Positions 8,486-14,862 of a stretch of 64,000 nucleotides of DNA are shown here, one piece after another. Under the pieces are notes generated by a model. That model made no database searches. It saw nothing but the letters and a program-made list of their open reading frames with translations, and was not told where the DNA came from. The position numbers and the translations under genes are program-made. The stretch spans positions 1-64,000 of the forward strand of contig CAKTCK010000002.1 in assembly GCA_934539245.1 (NCBI GenBank). The letters are read 5' to 3'. The DNA comes from an uncultured Faecalibacterium sp. GTDB lineage: Bacteria; Bacillota; Clostridia; Oscillospirales; Ruminococcaceae. Position 1 is the stretch's first letter, and each line of letters begins with the position of its first letter.

Positions 8486-9478
8486 TTATTTTTCCGCAGC
8501 CTGCTTTTCGGCCTTGGCGCGCATCCGTTCCAGCTGGGCGGTGCGCAGCTTTTCCCAGCGGGCAAGGCTTTCGGCGTCCGGCATCTGGGCGCAGCGGGCA
8601 AAGCTCCAGTGCAGACCGTCCCGGCGGGACAGCTTGTACCGCTGGAACACGCCCTGCCCGGCAGCGTTGCCGCTGCCGGTGCAGCTGGGGCACTGGCAAA
8701 GGGTATACCAGCTGTTGCTGCCTTTTTTCAGCCAGAGCTCGTCCGGCTGCAAGGTAGTGCCGCACTCCGGGCAGGGCATCTGGCTGATCTTGGGGTCAGC
8801 CCGCCATGCGTACTGCTCCACATAGCCGTGGAACACCGTAAAGTCCCGGTAGTCACCGGGGGTCTGGCACAGGCTCTGGCGCAGGGCCTCGTCCTCGGTG
8901 GGGTAGGCGGCAAGCCCGGCGCGCAGATCCAGCAGACGGCAGACGTCGGCGGTGTACAGCGTATCGGAAAGTGCATCGTGGAAGGGGCGCTCCATGGGGA
9001 TGCCCATGCGGGTGACCACGCTTTCCAGCGTCATGCCCTCACCCTCCTTGCGGGGATGCTCCCGCAGAAAGACCTGCTGCAAATCGTACCACACGGTGGG
9101 CTTGGACTCGTCCAGATTGCACAGGAACAGGTTCTGCTTGAGCACCGGCACATCGTCCAGACCCCACTCGGCAAACTCAGCATCCGGACCGCACCACTGC
9201 ATAAAGCGGCGCAGTCCCTGCACGATGGGTTCGCCCTTGTCCAGATCCGCCTGCGTCAGGCCGGTCACCTTGGCGATATGGTGCTGCAACTTACGGAAGA
9301 TACGGGGGCGCAGATGGATGGAAAAGGTGTCCAGCACGTTGGCGTCCTCGTCGATCTTTACGGCGCCGATCTCCACGATCTCGCCCCGCAGGGTCTGCTG
9401 CACCCCATGGTAATTAAAGGTATACGGCTGATAGCCGATGTTCCATTCCAGATCAAATAAAACCAAGTTACGCGGCAT
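8486..9478 (-). CDS. DEDDh 3'-5' exonuclease with C-terminal zinc ribbon
   Basis: 330 aa. Exonuclease motifs in order: VLFDLEWN at the N-terminus (Asp and Glu of ExoI), EIVEIGAVKID, a central AEWGLDD (ExoII), and HDALSDTLYTADV (ExoIII, with the His of DEDDh). This resembles KapD/DNA polymerase III epsilon-like nucleases. Residues about 235-285 carry CPECGTT and a second CPSC, a zinc ribbon likely to bind nucleic acid, and the C-terminus is a basic helix. It starts 7 bases after the HAD gene stop, so the two are co-transcribed. Whether it acts on RNA or DNA ends cannot be told. Confidence 0.85.
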   Translation of the reverse strand: MPRNLVLFDLEWNIGYQPYTFNYHGVQQTLRGEIVEIGAVKIDEDANVLDTFSIHLRPRIFRKLQHHIAKVTGLTQADLDKGEPIVQGLRRFMQWCGPDAEFAEWGLDDVPVLKQNLFLCNLDESKPTVWYDLQQVFLREHPRKEGEGMTLESVVTRMGIPMERPFHDALSDTLYTADVCRLLDLRAGLAAYPTEDEALRQSLCQTPGDYRDFTVFHGYVEQYAWRADPKISQMPCPECGTTLQPDELWLKKGSNSWYTLCQCPSCTGSGNAAGQGVFQRYKLSRRDGLHWSFARCAQMPDAESLARWEKLRTAQLERMRAKAEKQAAEK

Positions 9479-9485
9479 TGCTTTG

Positions 9486-10307
9486 TTAGTCCTCTCGTAA
9501 AATAAACTTCTCCACAGCCTCGGCCACGCCGTCGTGGTTGTTGTCGGCGGTGGTCACATAGTCGGCGCAGTCCTTTACCGGCTGCTCGGCGTTCTGCATG
9601 GCGACGCCCACCCCAGCATAGGCGATCATAGAGCGGTCGTTCAGGCCGTCGCCGCAGGCCATCAGGTTCTCGCGGGTCAGCCCCATGCGGCGCAGAAGCT
9701 CCGCCAGACTGCCGTCCTTCGCCACGCCCAGCGGCACGGCCTCGATAAAGAAGGGGCTGGAGGGGTACAGATCGGCACGGCCTGCAAACTGCTGCTGTCC
9801 GGCGGCGCACACTGCGTCCCGGCGGGCGGGGTCCAGCGTGATAAGCATCTTGCACACGGGGTAGTTCACATAGGACGCCAGATCGTCCACATGGATCATG
9901 GGCAGCTTTGTGGTAAAGCACTCCTTGTTGGCCCACTCGTCCTTGTCCCGCTCGCAGACGATGCCCTCGCGGTTATAGGTCAGGATGGCAATATCCTGCG
10001 CGGCGGCAAAGGCACACAGCTTGGGCACAAGGGCGGGGTCCAGCGTCTTTTCCACCAGCGTTTCGCCGGTGCGGCAGTCCACGATCTTGCCGCCGTTGTA
10101 GGACAGGATGCAGCCGCCCTTTTTGTCCAGACCCAGCTCCTCAGCCAGCGGCTGGATGCCGGCAGTAGGCCGGCCGGACGCCAGCACGATAGTCACGCCT
10201 TTGGCAATGGCGGCGTCCAGCGCGGCGCGGGTGCGCGGGGTGACGAGCTTCTGGTCGTTGGTCAGGGTGCCATCCAGATCCAGCGCCAGCACTTTGATAT
10301 CAGACAT
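9486..10307 (-). CDS. Cof-type HAD-IIB sugar-phosphate phosphatase
   Basis: 273 aa. The four HAD motifs are visible: LALDLDGTLTND (nucleophile Asp), VLASGRPT (motif II), a lysine region before VAKDGSLAELL (motif III), and ACGDGLNDRSMIAYAG (motif IV acidic pair). The large C2B cap is typical of the Cof/YidA type, which dephosphorylates phosphosugars or flavin precursors; the substrate is unknown. It heads a two-gene minus-strand operon with the exonuclease. Confidence 0.9.
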   Translation of the reverse strand: MSDIKVLALDLDGTLTNDQKLVTPRTRAALDAAIAKGVTIVLASGRPTAGIQPLAEELGLDKKGGCILSYNGGKIVDCRTGETLVEKTLDPALVPKLCAFAAAQDIAILTYNREGIVCERDKDEWANKECFTTKLPMIHVDDLASYVNYPVCKMLITLDPARRDAVCAAGQQQFAGRADLYPSSPFFIEAVPLGVAKDGSLAELLRRMGLTRENLMACGDGLNDRSMIAYAGVGVAMQNAEQPVKDCADYVTTADNNHDGVAEAVEKFILRED

Positions 10308-10442
10308 ATTTAAAAGATCCTCTCGTTATAAAAGTGTATCTCAGCTTGCTCTCTCTATTGTACAATGAAAAGCCCCCTGCTTGCAACCCTTGCGGGGCGG
10401 TTCGGTGCAAAAAGTGGCCCTTCGGCGGGCGTTACGGGCAGA

Positions 10443-10549
10443 TTTTACCTGCTTTGCCCGGATTTTACACCGCTGCCCTTCCGCGCGCCAAAGGTTTACC
10501 TAAGTGTTACACGGGGCTGGTTTCGCCGCTGCGGGCGGTGCGCTACAAT
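10443..10549 (+). promoter_or_regulatory. Upstream region of the alkaline phosphatase gene with phased TTTAC words
   Basis: The 308-base gap before the phosphatase holds no gene. TTTTACC (10443), TTTTACA (10463), GTTTACC (10494) and TGTTACA (10505) recur at intervals of about 20, 31 and 11 bases, near multiples of the helical turn, which is reminiscent of PhoP-type direct repeats. A possible -10 TACAAT lies at 10544-10549 with only a poor -35 (TTTCGC), as expected of an activated promoter. Regulation by phosphate is inference. Confidence 0.4.
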
Positions 10550-10615
10550 ACAGGTGTTCCCACAAGAAATAGTAGAACCGCCCCAAGCCGGGCTGAAAAA
10601 GAGAGGATATCTGTT

Positions 10616-12163
10616 ATGAAGAATGCGAAAATTTCCCGCCGCAGCTTCCTGAAGGCCGGTGCCGTTGCATCGGCAGTGGGTATGCTGTCGGCTGCACCCG
10701 CAGCCGCTCACGCCGCCGAGGCGGATACTTCTGCCGCAGCAGACGAAGAGAATGGTCTGCTGGACGTGTTCAAAAAGCCCAAATATGTTTTCCTGTTCAT
10801 CGGTGATGGCATGGGCACTGCCCAGATCCAGTCCGCACGCTTCTACAAGGGCACCGTGGACAACAACGGCGCTGTGGCCGAGGCTGACCTGAGCTTTACC
10901 AGCTTCCCGCAGGTGGGCAGCGTGACCACCTACGACAGCACCTCCTTCTGCCCGGACTCCGCTTCCACCGCCACCTCCATCGCCACCGGTCACAAGACCG
11001 AGAGCGGTGTCATCAATATGTGCCCGTGGACCCGCGATGTGCCCTATGAGACCATCGCCGAAAAGCTGCACACCCAGAAGGGCTATAAGGTGGGCGTCAT
11101 CTCCACCGTGAACATCGACCACGCCACCCCCGCTGCCTTCTACGCCCACCAAAAGACCCGCAAGAACTACTACCAGATTGGCGTGGAGCTGGCGAACTCC
11201 GGCTTTGAGTACTTTGCCGGCGGCGAGTTCCAGAAGGTGAACGGTGACGGCACCGGCCCCGACAACCATACCGTGGCTGCCAACGCCGGTTACAACGTGG
11301 TCACCACGCAGGCCGGTGCAGCTGCCCTGACCGCCGGTGCAGGCAAGACCCTGATCATTGCCGAGAATCTGGGCGACGGCAAGGCCATGAACTACGCCAT
11401 GGACGCTGCCAACGGCGAGTGGCAGCTGACCGACTACGTCAAGAAGGGCATCGAGCTGCTGAACAACAAAAAGGGCTTCTTCCTGATGACCGAGTCCGGC
11501 AAGATCGACTGGGCCTGCCACGCCAACGATGCCGCTGCCTCCATCCATGATGTGCTGGAGATGAGCAACGCGGTGCAGGCTGCTGTGGACTTCTATAACG
11601 CCCACCCCAACGAGACGCTGATCCTCGTCACCGCCGACCACGAGACCGGCGGCATGGCCATCGGCTACAAGACCACCAACTACGACACCTTCCTGACCAA
11701 TCTGGCACACCAGAAGATGTCCTACGCAAAGTTCGATTCCACCTATGTGCAGGGCTACATTGCCAACAAGGCCCCCTTCGAGACTGCCATGCAGGATGTG
11801 AAGAACGTCTTTGGCCTGACCCTGCCCACCGACCCCGCTGCCGCCAGCGCAGGCAGGCTGCTGCTGACCGACTACGAGGTGGAGAACCTGCGCAAGGCCT
11901 ACGAGCGCACCCTGAAAGAGGGCTCCTCCAGCCAGAGCAAGATGAGCCAGCAGGATTACGAGCTGTACGGCACCTACATCCCCTTCAGCATGGCTGTCTG
12001 CCACACCATCAACCACAAGTCCGGTATGGACCACACCACCTACGCCCACACCGGTGCCATGGTCAACGTGTACGCCATGGGTGTCGGCGCCGAGAAGTTC
12101 GGCGGTGTGTACGACAATACCGAGATCTACCACAAGCTGGCTGAGCTGACCAAGGTCCAGTAA
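10616..12163 (+). CDS. phoA: Alkaline phosphatase exported by the Tat pathway
   Basis: 515 aa. The N-terminus has a classic twin-arginine signal, SRRSFLK (residues 7-13), then a hydrophobic stretch ending AAHA. The enzyme would therefore fold with its metals and leave through the Tat system encoded at 1.5-3.2 kb. Catalytic features: metal ligand Asp64 in FIGDGMG, nucleophile Ser115 in PDSASTAT, ESGKIDWACH, TADHETGG, and a late YAHTGAMV histidine. It releases phosphate from phosphomonoesters outside the membrane. ATG at 10616 follows GAGAGGA; an in-frame extension upstream lacks coding character. A strong terminator follows. Confidence 0.93.
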   Translation: MKNAKISRRSFLKAGAVASAVGMLSAAPAAAHAAEADTSAAADEENGLLDVFKKPKYVFLFIGDGMGTAQIQSARFYKGTVDNNGAVAEADLSFTSFPQVGSVTTYDSTSFCPDSASTATSIATGHKTESGVINMCPWTRDVPYETIAEKLHTQKGYKVGVISTVNIDHATPAAFYAHQKTRKNYYQIGVELANSGFEYFAGGEFQKVNGDGTGPDNHTVAANAGYNVVTTQAGAAALTAGAGKTLIIAENLGDGKAMNYAMDAANGEWQLTDYVKKGIELLNNKKGFFLMTESGKIDWACHANDAAASIHDVLEMSNAVQAAVDFYNAHPNETLILVTADHETGGMAIGYKTTNYDTFLTNLAHQKMSYAKFDSTYVQGYIANKAPFETAMQDVKNVFGLTLPTDPAAASAGRLLLTDYEVENLRKAYERTLKEGSSSQSKMSQQDYELYGTYIPFSMAVCHTINHKSGMDHTTYAHTGAMVNVYAMGVGAEKFGGVYDNTEIYHKLAELTKVQ

Positions 12164-12239
12164 GCCGGTAAGTAAGAACTCCTAATTTTTCCACCTCACT
12201 TCCCGCTCCACTTTTCCACAGCCAAACCGCAAAATGTGC

Positions 12240-12292
12240 AAAACCCTCCCGGCCGAAAGCGCAAAGACTGCGCCCGGCCGGGAGGGTTTTGT
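12240..12292 (+). terminator. Strong terminator after the alkaline phosphatase gene
   Basis: A perfect 16-bp GC-rich stem AAAACCCTCCCGGCCG (12240-12255) pairs with 12275-12290 and ends in TTTT. It isolates the small toxin-like locus that follows. Confidence 0.92.
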
Positions 12293-12320
12293 TGTAATGC
12301 GAAGAAAAATGTGTTACAAT
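12292..12320 (+). promoter_or_regulatory. Predicted promoter of the type I toxin-like mRNA
   Basis: TTGTAA (12292-12297), 17-base spacer, TACAAT (12315-12320). It begins where the phosphatase terminator ends and implies a leader of about 165 bases before the peptide start. Confidence 0.65.
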
Positions 12321-12326
12321 GGGTCT

Positions 12327-12492
12327 GCCGCCGTAAGGCGGTGAAAAGGTGCTGTGTCGAAAACGCAGGCGGCTGCTCTTACCGACAGGAGTTTGTTCCA
12401 CGGAGACCCATGGAATGAACGGAATGCCGAGGGGCAGGCTTATTTTGAAGTCATCCCCTTACTTGTAGCATTACGAGGAAGGGGGGAGTTGC
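12327..12492 (+). other. Long structured 5' leader of the toxin-like mRNA
   Basis: Hairpin CCGCC-GTAA-GGCGG (12328-12341). A second stem TTCCA.GG / CC.TGGAA lies near 12397-12414. The start of the leader, GGGTCT (12321-12326), can pair with AGACCC at 12404-12409. CCCCTT at 12455-12460 can pair with AAGGGG at 12479-12484 and so mask the ribosome site. Long leaders with a hidden ribosome site are typical of type I toxin mRNAs. The foldings are by eye. Confidence 0.5.
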
Positions 12493-12636
12493 ATGACCTT
12501 GTCGGAAGTGATGCTGTTGCTGACTTTGTTGGCGACAGTGGCAGCGTTGATCGTTGATGTAGTAAACACTACATTTGACATCGCGTGGAAGATCTCTCAT
12601 GACAAATCAAACAATGACAACAAGAAAAGCAAGTAA
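12493..12636 (+). CDS. 47-aa hydrophobic peptide, putative type I (TxpA/BsrG-like) toxin
   Basis: ATG at 12493 follows a very strong site (GAGGAAGGGGGGAG). The peptide begins MTLSEVMLLLTLLATVAA, has one membrane helix (about residues 7-25) and ends in a polar, lysine-rich tail (NDNKKSK). This is the layout of TxpA/BsrG/holin-like toxins, and the opening M-T-x-x-E-x-[LV]-M matches them. The end of the gene lies inside a hairpin, and a consensus promoter on the other strand points into it from 110 bases downstream. The codon use is more A-rich than neighbours. An ordinary small membrane protein is the alternative; the antisense promoter favours a toxin. Confidence 0.68.
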   Translation: MTLSEVMLLLTLLATVAALIVDVVNTTFDIAWKISHDKSNNDNKKSK

Positions 12637-12737
12637 CCGCCTTCAGCTTGCCCAAGCGAACGGTCACTTGCTTTCTCATCTGTAGGAACAAGCGATCGCC
12701 GGTAACGGGTAGCCGTTTGCCGACCAGCGCCTTTTCT
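12620..12737 (-). ncRNA. Predicted antisense RNA antitoxin
   Basis: Inferred transcript of about 115 nt from the consensus minus-strand promoter at 12744-12771 to the hairpin at 12626-12674. It is fully complementary to the last codons and 3' part of the toxin-like mRNA, the tail-to-tail arrangement of txpA/RatA and bsrG/SR4. It has no open frame with a ribosome site. Both ends are estimated from the promoter and hairpin positions. Confidence 0.55.
12626..12674. terminator. Hairpin at the 3' end of the toxin gene, likely antisense RNA terminator
   Basis: AAAGCAAGTAACCG (12626-12639) faces CGGTCACTTGCTTT (12661-12674), with an inner GCTT-GCCC-AAGC stem-loop. In the plus-strand RNA there is one A-C mismatch. 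In the minus-strand RNA the same position is a G-U pair and the stem is complete, followed by a T-rich TCTTGTTGTC. It is therefore better suited to end the antisense transcript, and may end both. Confidence 0.65.
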
Positions 12738-12743
12738 ACTTCT

Positions 12744-12771
12744 ATTATAGCGCATCTGCGCCAATTGTCAA
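12744..12771 (-). promoter_or_regulatory. Perfect consensus promoter for the antisense RNA
   Basis: On the minus strand: TTGACA (12771-12766), 16-base spacer, TATAAT (12749-12744). It lies just past the mscL stop codon with no gene to serve downstream on that strand except the antisense of the toxin 3' end. Confidence 0.8.
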
Positions 12772-12782
12772 TGCTGAATGCT

Positions 12783-13232
12783 TCAGGCCTTCATTTCGGG
12801 AAAGCCCTCCAGCTTCGAGGTGCAGTGGGGGCAGCGTACAGCCTTGATGGAGATCTCACTCTGGCAGTAGGGGCACACCTTGGTGGTAGGCTCCTCCGGT
12901 GCGGCGGGCTCCGCAGGCTTTTTGTGCAGGGAGTTGACAAACTTGATCACAACGAACAGCACAAAGGCAACGATGAGGAAGTTGATGACGGAGTTAACGA
13001 ACTCGCCGATCTTGATGCTGGAGCCGCCCAGACCAATGACCACATCGGAAAAATCTGCCTTGAAGAGCAGACCAATCAGCGGGTTAATGACGTCCTCCAC
13101 CAGCGCGGTGACGATGGCGGTAAAGGCACCGCCGATGACAACGCCCACTGCCATGTCCAGCACATTGCCGCGCATGGCAAACGCCTTGAACTCTTCAAAG
13201 AACTTTTTGATGCCGCTTTTCTTCTCTTCCAT
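12783..13232 (-). CDS. mscL: Large-conductance mechanosensitive channel MscL with zinc-ribbon tail
   Basis: 149 aa. The N-terminal helix and first membrane segment are canonical (FKAFAMRGNVLDMAVGVVIG; N-terminal amphipathic helix, then the pore-lining TM1), and TM2 follows near residue 80-100. The channel opens under membrane tension to release solutes on osmotic downshift. After an Ala/Pro linker the cytoplasmic tail carries CPYC and CPHC, a compact zinc ribbon not present in the classical MscL of E. coli. ATG is preceded by AAGGAG. The promoter at 13280-13308 probably drives it. Confidence 0.92.
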   Translation of the reverse strand: MEEKKSGIKKFFEEFKAFAMRGNVLDMAVGVVIGGAFTAIVTALVEDVINPLIGLLFKADFSDVVIGLGGSSIKIGEFVNSVINFLIVAFVLFVVIKFVNSLHKKPAEPAAPEEPTTKVCPYCQSEISIKAVRCPHCTSKLEGFPEMKA

Positions 13233-13279
13233 AGATAAACTGCTCCTTCTTGTTTACCGCAAGGGGTTATTTTATTTTT

Positions 13280-13308
13280 ATAATAGCGTATTATCCGGCG
13301 ATTTGCAA
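13280..13308 (-). promoter_or_regulatory. Predicted mscL promoter
   Basis: Minus strand TTGCAA, 17-base spacer, TATTAT, about 50 bases before the mscL ATG. Confidence 0.6.
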
Positions 13309-13343
13309 GAGTAAAGCAGCCCATTTTATAGAAAATAAAAAGC

Positions 13344-13434
13344 AGCCTCTCCCGTGAAAAAACGATCCCGGAAAGTCCGCAGACTTTTCGGGATCGTCCC
13401 ATTCAAAAATAGTTTTCCGCTGATTTATGCTGCG
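13344..13434 (-). repeat. Structured intergenic repeat, copy D
   Basis: On the minus strand: CAT-AATCAGCGGAAAA, then a 15-bp hairpin with one mismatch (13363-13377 with 13382-13396; CGATCCCG..AAAGTC arms), loop TGCG, then TTTTTTCACGGGAG. The blocks flanking the hairpin match copies A-C, while the outer stem bases differ. It starts inside the stop codon of the secreted-protein gene and could act as its terminator. Confidence 0.7.
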
Positions 13435-14474
13435 GGCTGCTCTGCCGCTTGTTCGGCAGGCTGCTCGGCGGCGGGCTGGGGGTCAGCGGTCACCGTAATG
13501 GTGCGGCTGATGGTACTGCAGGAGTAGTTGCCCTCTGCCTTGGCGGTCTGGGTGTAGGTGCCGGGCTCGGTGGGCACGCCGCTCATTTTGCTGCTGAACC
13601 ACAGGAAGGTCTTTTTCTTGTAAGTGTAGCTCACCTTGCCGTTTTCAGCCACCTGTCCGTCCGAAATGACCTTGGCGGTCAGATCGGCGTTTTGCAGCTG
13701 GGAGACGGTCATGCTGGCCGGGGCATCCGCTGTCCAGCTCAGGCTGACGTTTTCCGTCTTGGGCTTGATCTTAAACATAGCAAACCCGGCGGCGTTGATA
13801 TCACTGCTTTCCAGTGCGATGGCACCGGCAAAGTACTTGCCGCTGTCCTTGGGCTGCTCGTCCAGATAGATGCGGCTCAGTGCGCCCTCGGGCAGATACT
13901 TGCGGATCAGGCTCAGCGCCAGCTTCATGCCGTTGGAAACGTTCTTCACGGTGGTCAGGTAGCTGGCCGGGATAAAGAAGCTGACCGTGTCCATCACCGA
14001 CACCACCTCGTCCGCCACCCGCAGCAGCACGCTGACGTCGTTACCGTCGATCAGCTGCTTGAGGTAGCTGTACACGTTAAACTCCTCGGTCTGGTCCGGG
14101 GTCTGGGACATCTTTTTGGGCAGGGGGATCAGCTTGAGCAAAGTGCGCAGCTTCTCCGAAATCATCAGGGTCACATAGCCGTAGGATTCGCCGCTGGTGC
14201 CCAGCACCACAGCAATATACTGGGTGTTTTCGGGCTTAGTCTCCACCTCCAGCTTATAATCGGAGCCGTAGACAAGGTTACCAGTAGCCCGGATGCGGAT
14301 GCTGACGATATCATTTTCATCCCCCACCGCAGTCGGCTCTGCGGCATCGGGCAGCTCCTCGCTGACAACAGCGGTGCTTTCCGGCTGCTGGGCTGCCGCC
14401 GAGGCGGGCATCGCCAGCACGCCAAGCATCATACTGACTGCAAGCAGGAGCGAGATCCATCGTTTGGCCTTCAT
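13425..14474 (-). CDS. Secreted or surface-exposed protein of unknown function
   Basis: 349 aa from the ATG at 14474, which has AAAGGAGG 7 bases upstream; an ATG 12 codons earlier has no such site. The signal peptide (KAKRWISLLLAVSMMLGVLAMPASAAA) is followed by a Ser/Glu-rich segment and a mixed alpha/beta region. A beta-rich, Ig-like stretch ends at TITVTADPQ, before a Pro/Ala/Glu/Gln repeat tail (AEQPAEQAAEQPAA). No sortase motif or second membrane helix is seen, so it is probably released or loosely wall-associated. Its stop codon overlaps repeat copy D. I do not recognise the family. Confidence 0.8.
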   Translation of the reverse strand: MKAKRWISLLLAVSMMLGVLAMPASAAAQQPESTAVVSEELPDAAEPTAVGDENDIVSIRIRATGNLVYGSDYKLEVETKPENTQYIAVVLGTSGESYGYVTLMISEKLRTLLKLIPLPKKMSQTPDQTEEFNVYSYLKQLIDGNDVSVLLRVADEVVSVMDTVSFFIPASYLTTVKNVSNGMKLALSLIRKYLPEGALSRIYLDEQPKDSGKYFAGAIALESSDINAAGFAMFKIKPKTENVSLSWTADAPASMTVSQLQNADLTAKVISDGQVAENGKVSYTYKKKTFLWFSSKMSGVPTEPGTYTQTAKAEGNYSCSTISRTITVTADPQPAAEQPAEQAAEQPAA

Positions 14475-14562
14475 ACGAAAACCTCCTTTGTTGTTTGGCG
14501 TCATACCCACATTTTACCGCAAAATAATCCTAGGGTCAATAACGGGATTCAAGCCGGACACA

Positions 14563-14790
14563 TCACTCCCCGATATAAGTAAAGCGGGGCTTGGTAACGC
14601 CATCCCGGGTCACGGTTTCCAACCACATGGCGGCGGGGCGCACCCACAGCCCGCCCTCGCCGTACAGGGCGCGGTACACCACCATTTCCTCTTCGGTCTC
14701 GCTGTGGCGTGCCACGCCCAGCACCTGATACTCGTTGCCTTTAAAGTGGCGGTAGCGCCCGGGGCGCACCGGATATTGCAGTTCTTTCAT
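14563..14790 (-). CDS. DUF1653 protein
   Basis: 75 aa matching the small DUF1653 family: GRYRHFKGNEYQVLGVA near the N-terminus, VVYRALYG in the middle and an R-P-A-A-M-W segment near the end. The fold is a small beta domain of unknown function. The second of two in-frame ATGs is chosen since AAAGGA lies 6 bases before it and abuts the first. It stands alone between a secreted protein and dnaK. Confidence 0.85.
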   Translation of the reverse strand: MKELQYPVRPGRYRHFKGNEYQVLGVARHSETEEEMVVYRALYGEGGLWVRPAAMWLETVTRDGVTKPRFTYIGE

Positions 14791-14811
14791 AGCCATTCCT
14801 TTCTGTTTTAC

Positions 14812-14847
14812 AAAAAGGGCTGCTGCGCCGGGCGGGTGCAGCAGCCC
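14812..14847 (-). terminator. Terminator of the dnaK transcript
   Basis: Stem GGGCTGCTGC / GCAGCAGCCC (14818-14827 with 14838-14847) is followed on the minus strand by TTTTT, 16 bases past the dnaK stop. Confidence 0.88.
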
Positions 14848-14862
14848 ACAAACCTTATTATA

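Noticed and set aside
10496..12133. Long open frame on the minus strand opposite the alkaline phosphatase gene
   Set aside because: It is the complement of a clear phoA gene, has Val/Gly/His-rich composition typical of antisense GC-rich DNA, and no family motif or ribosome site.
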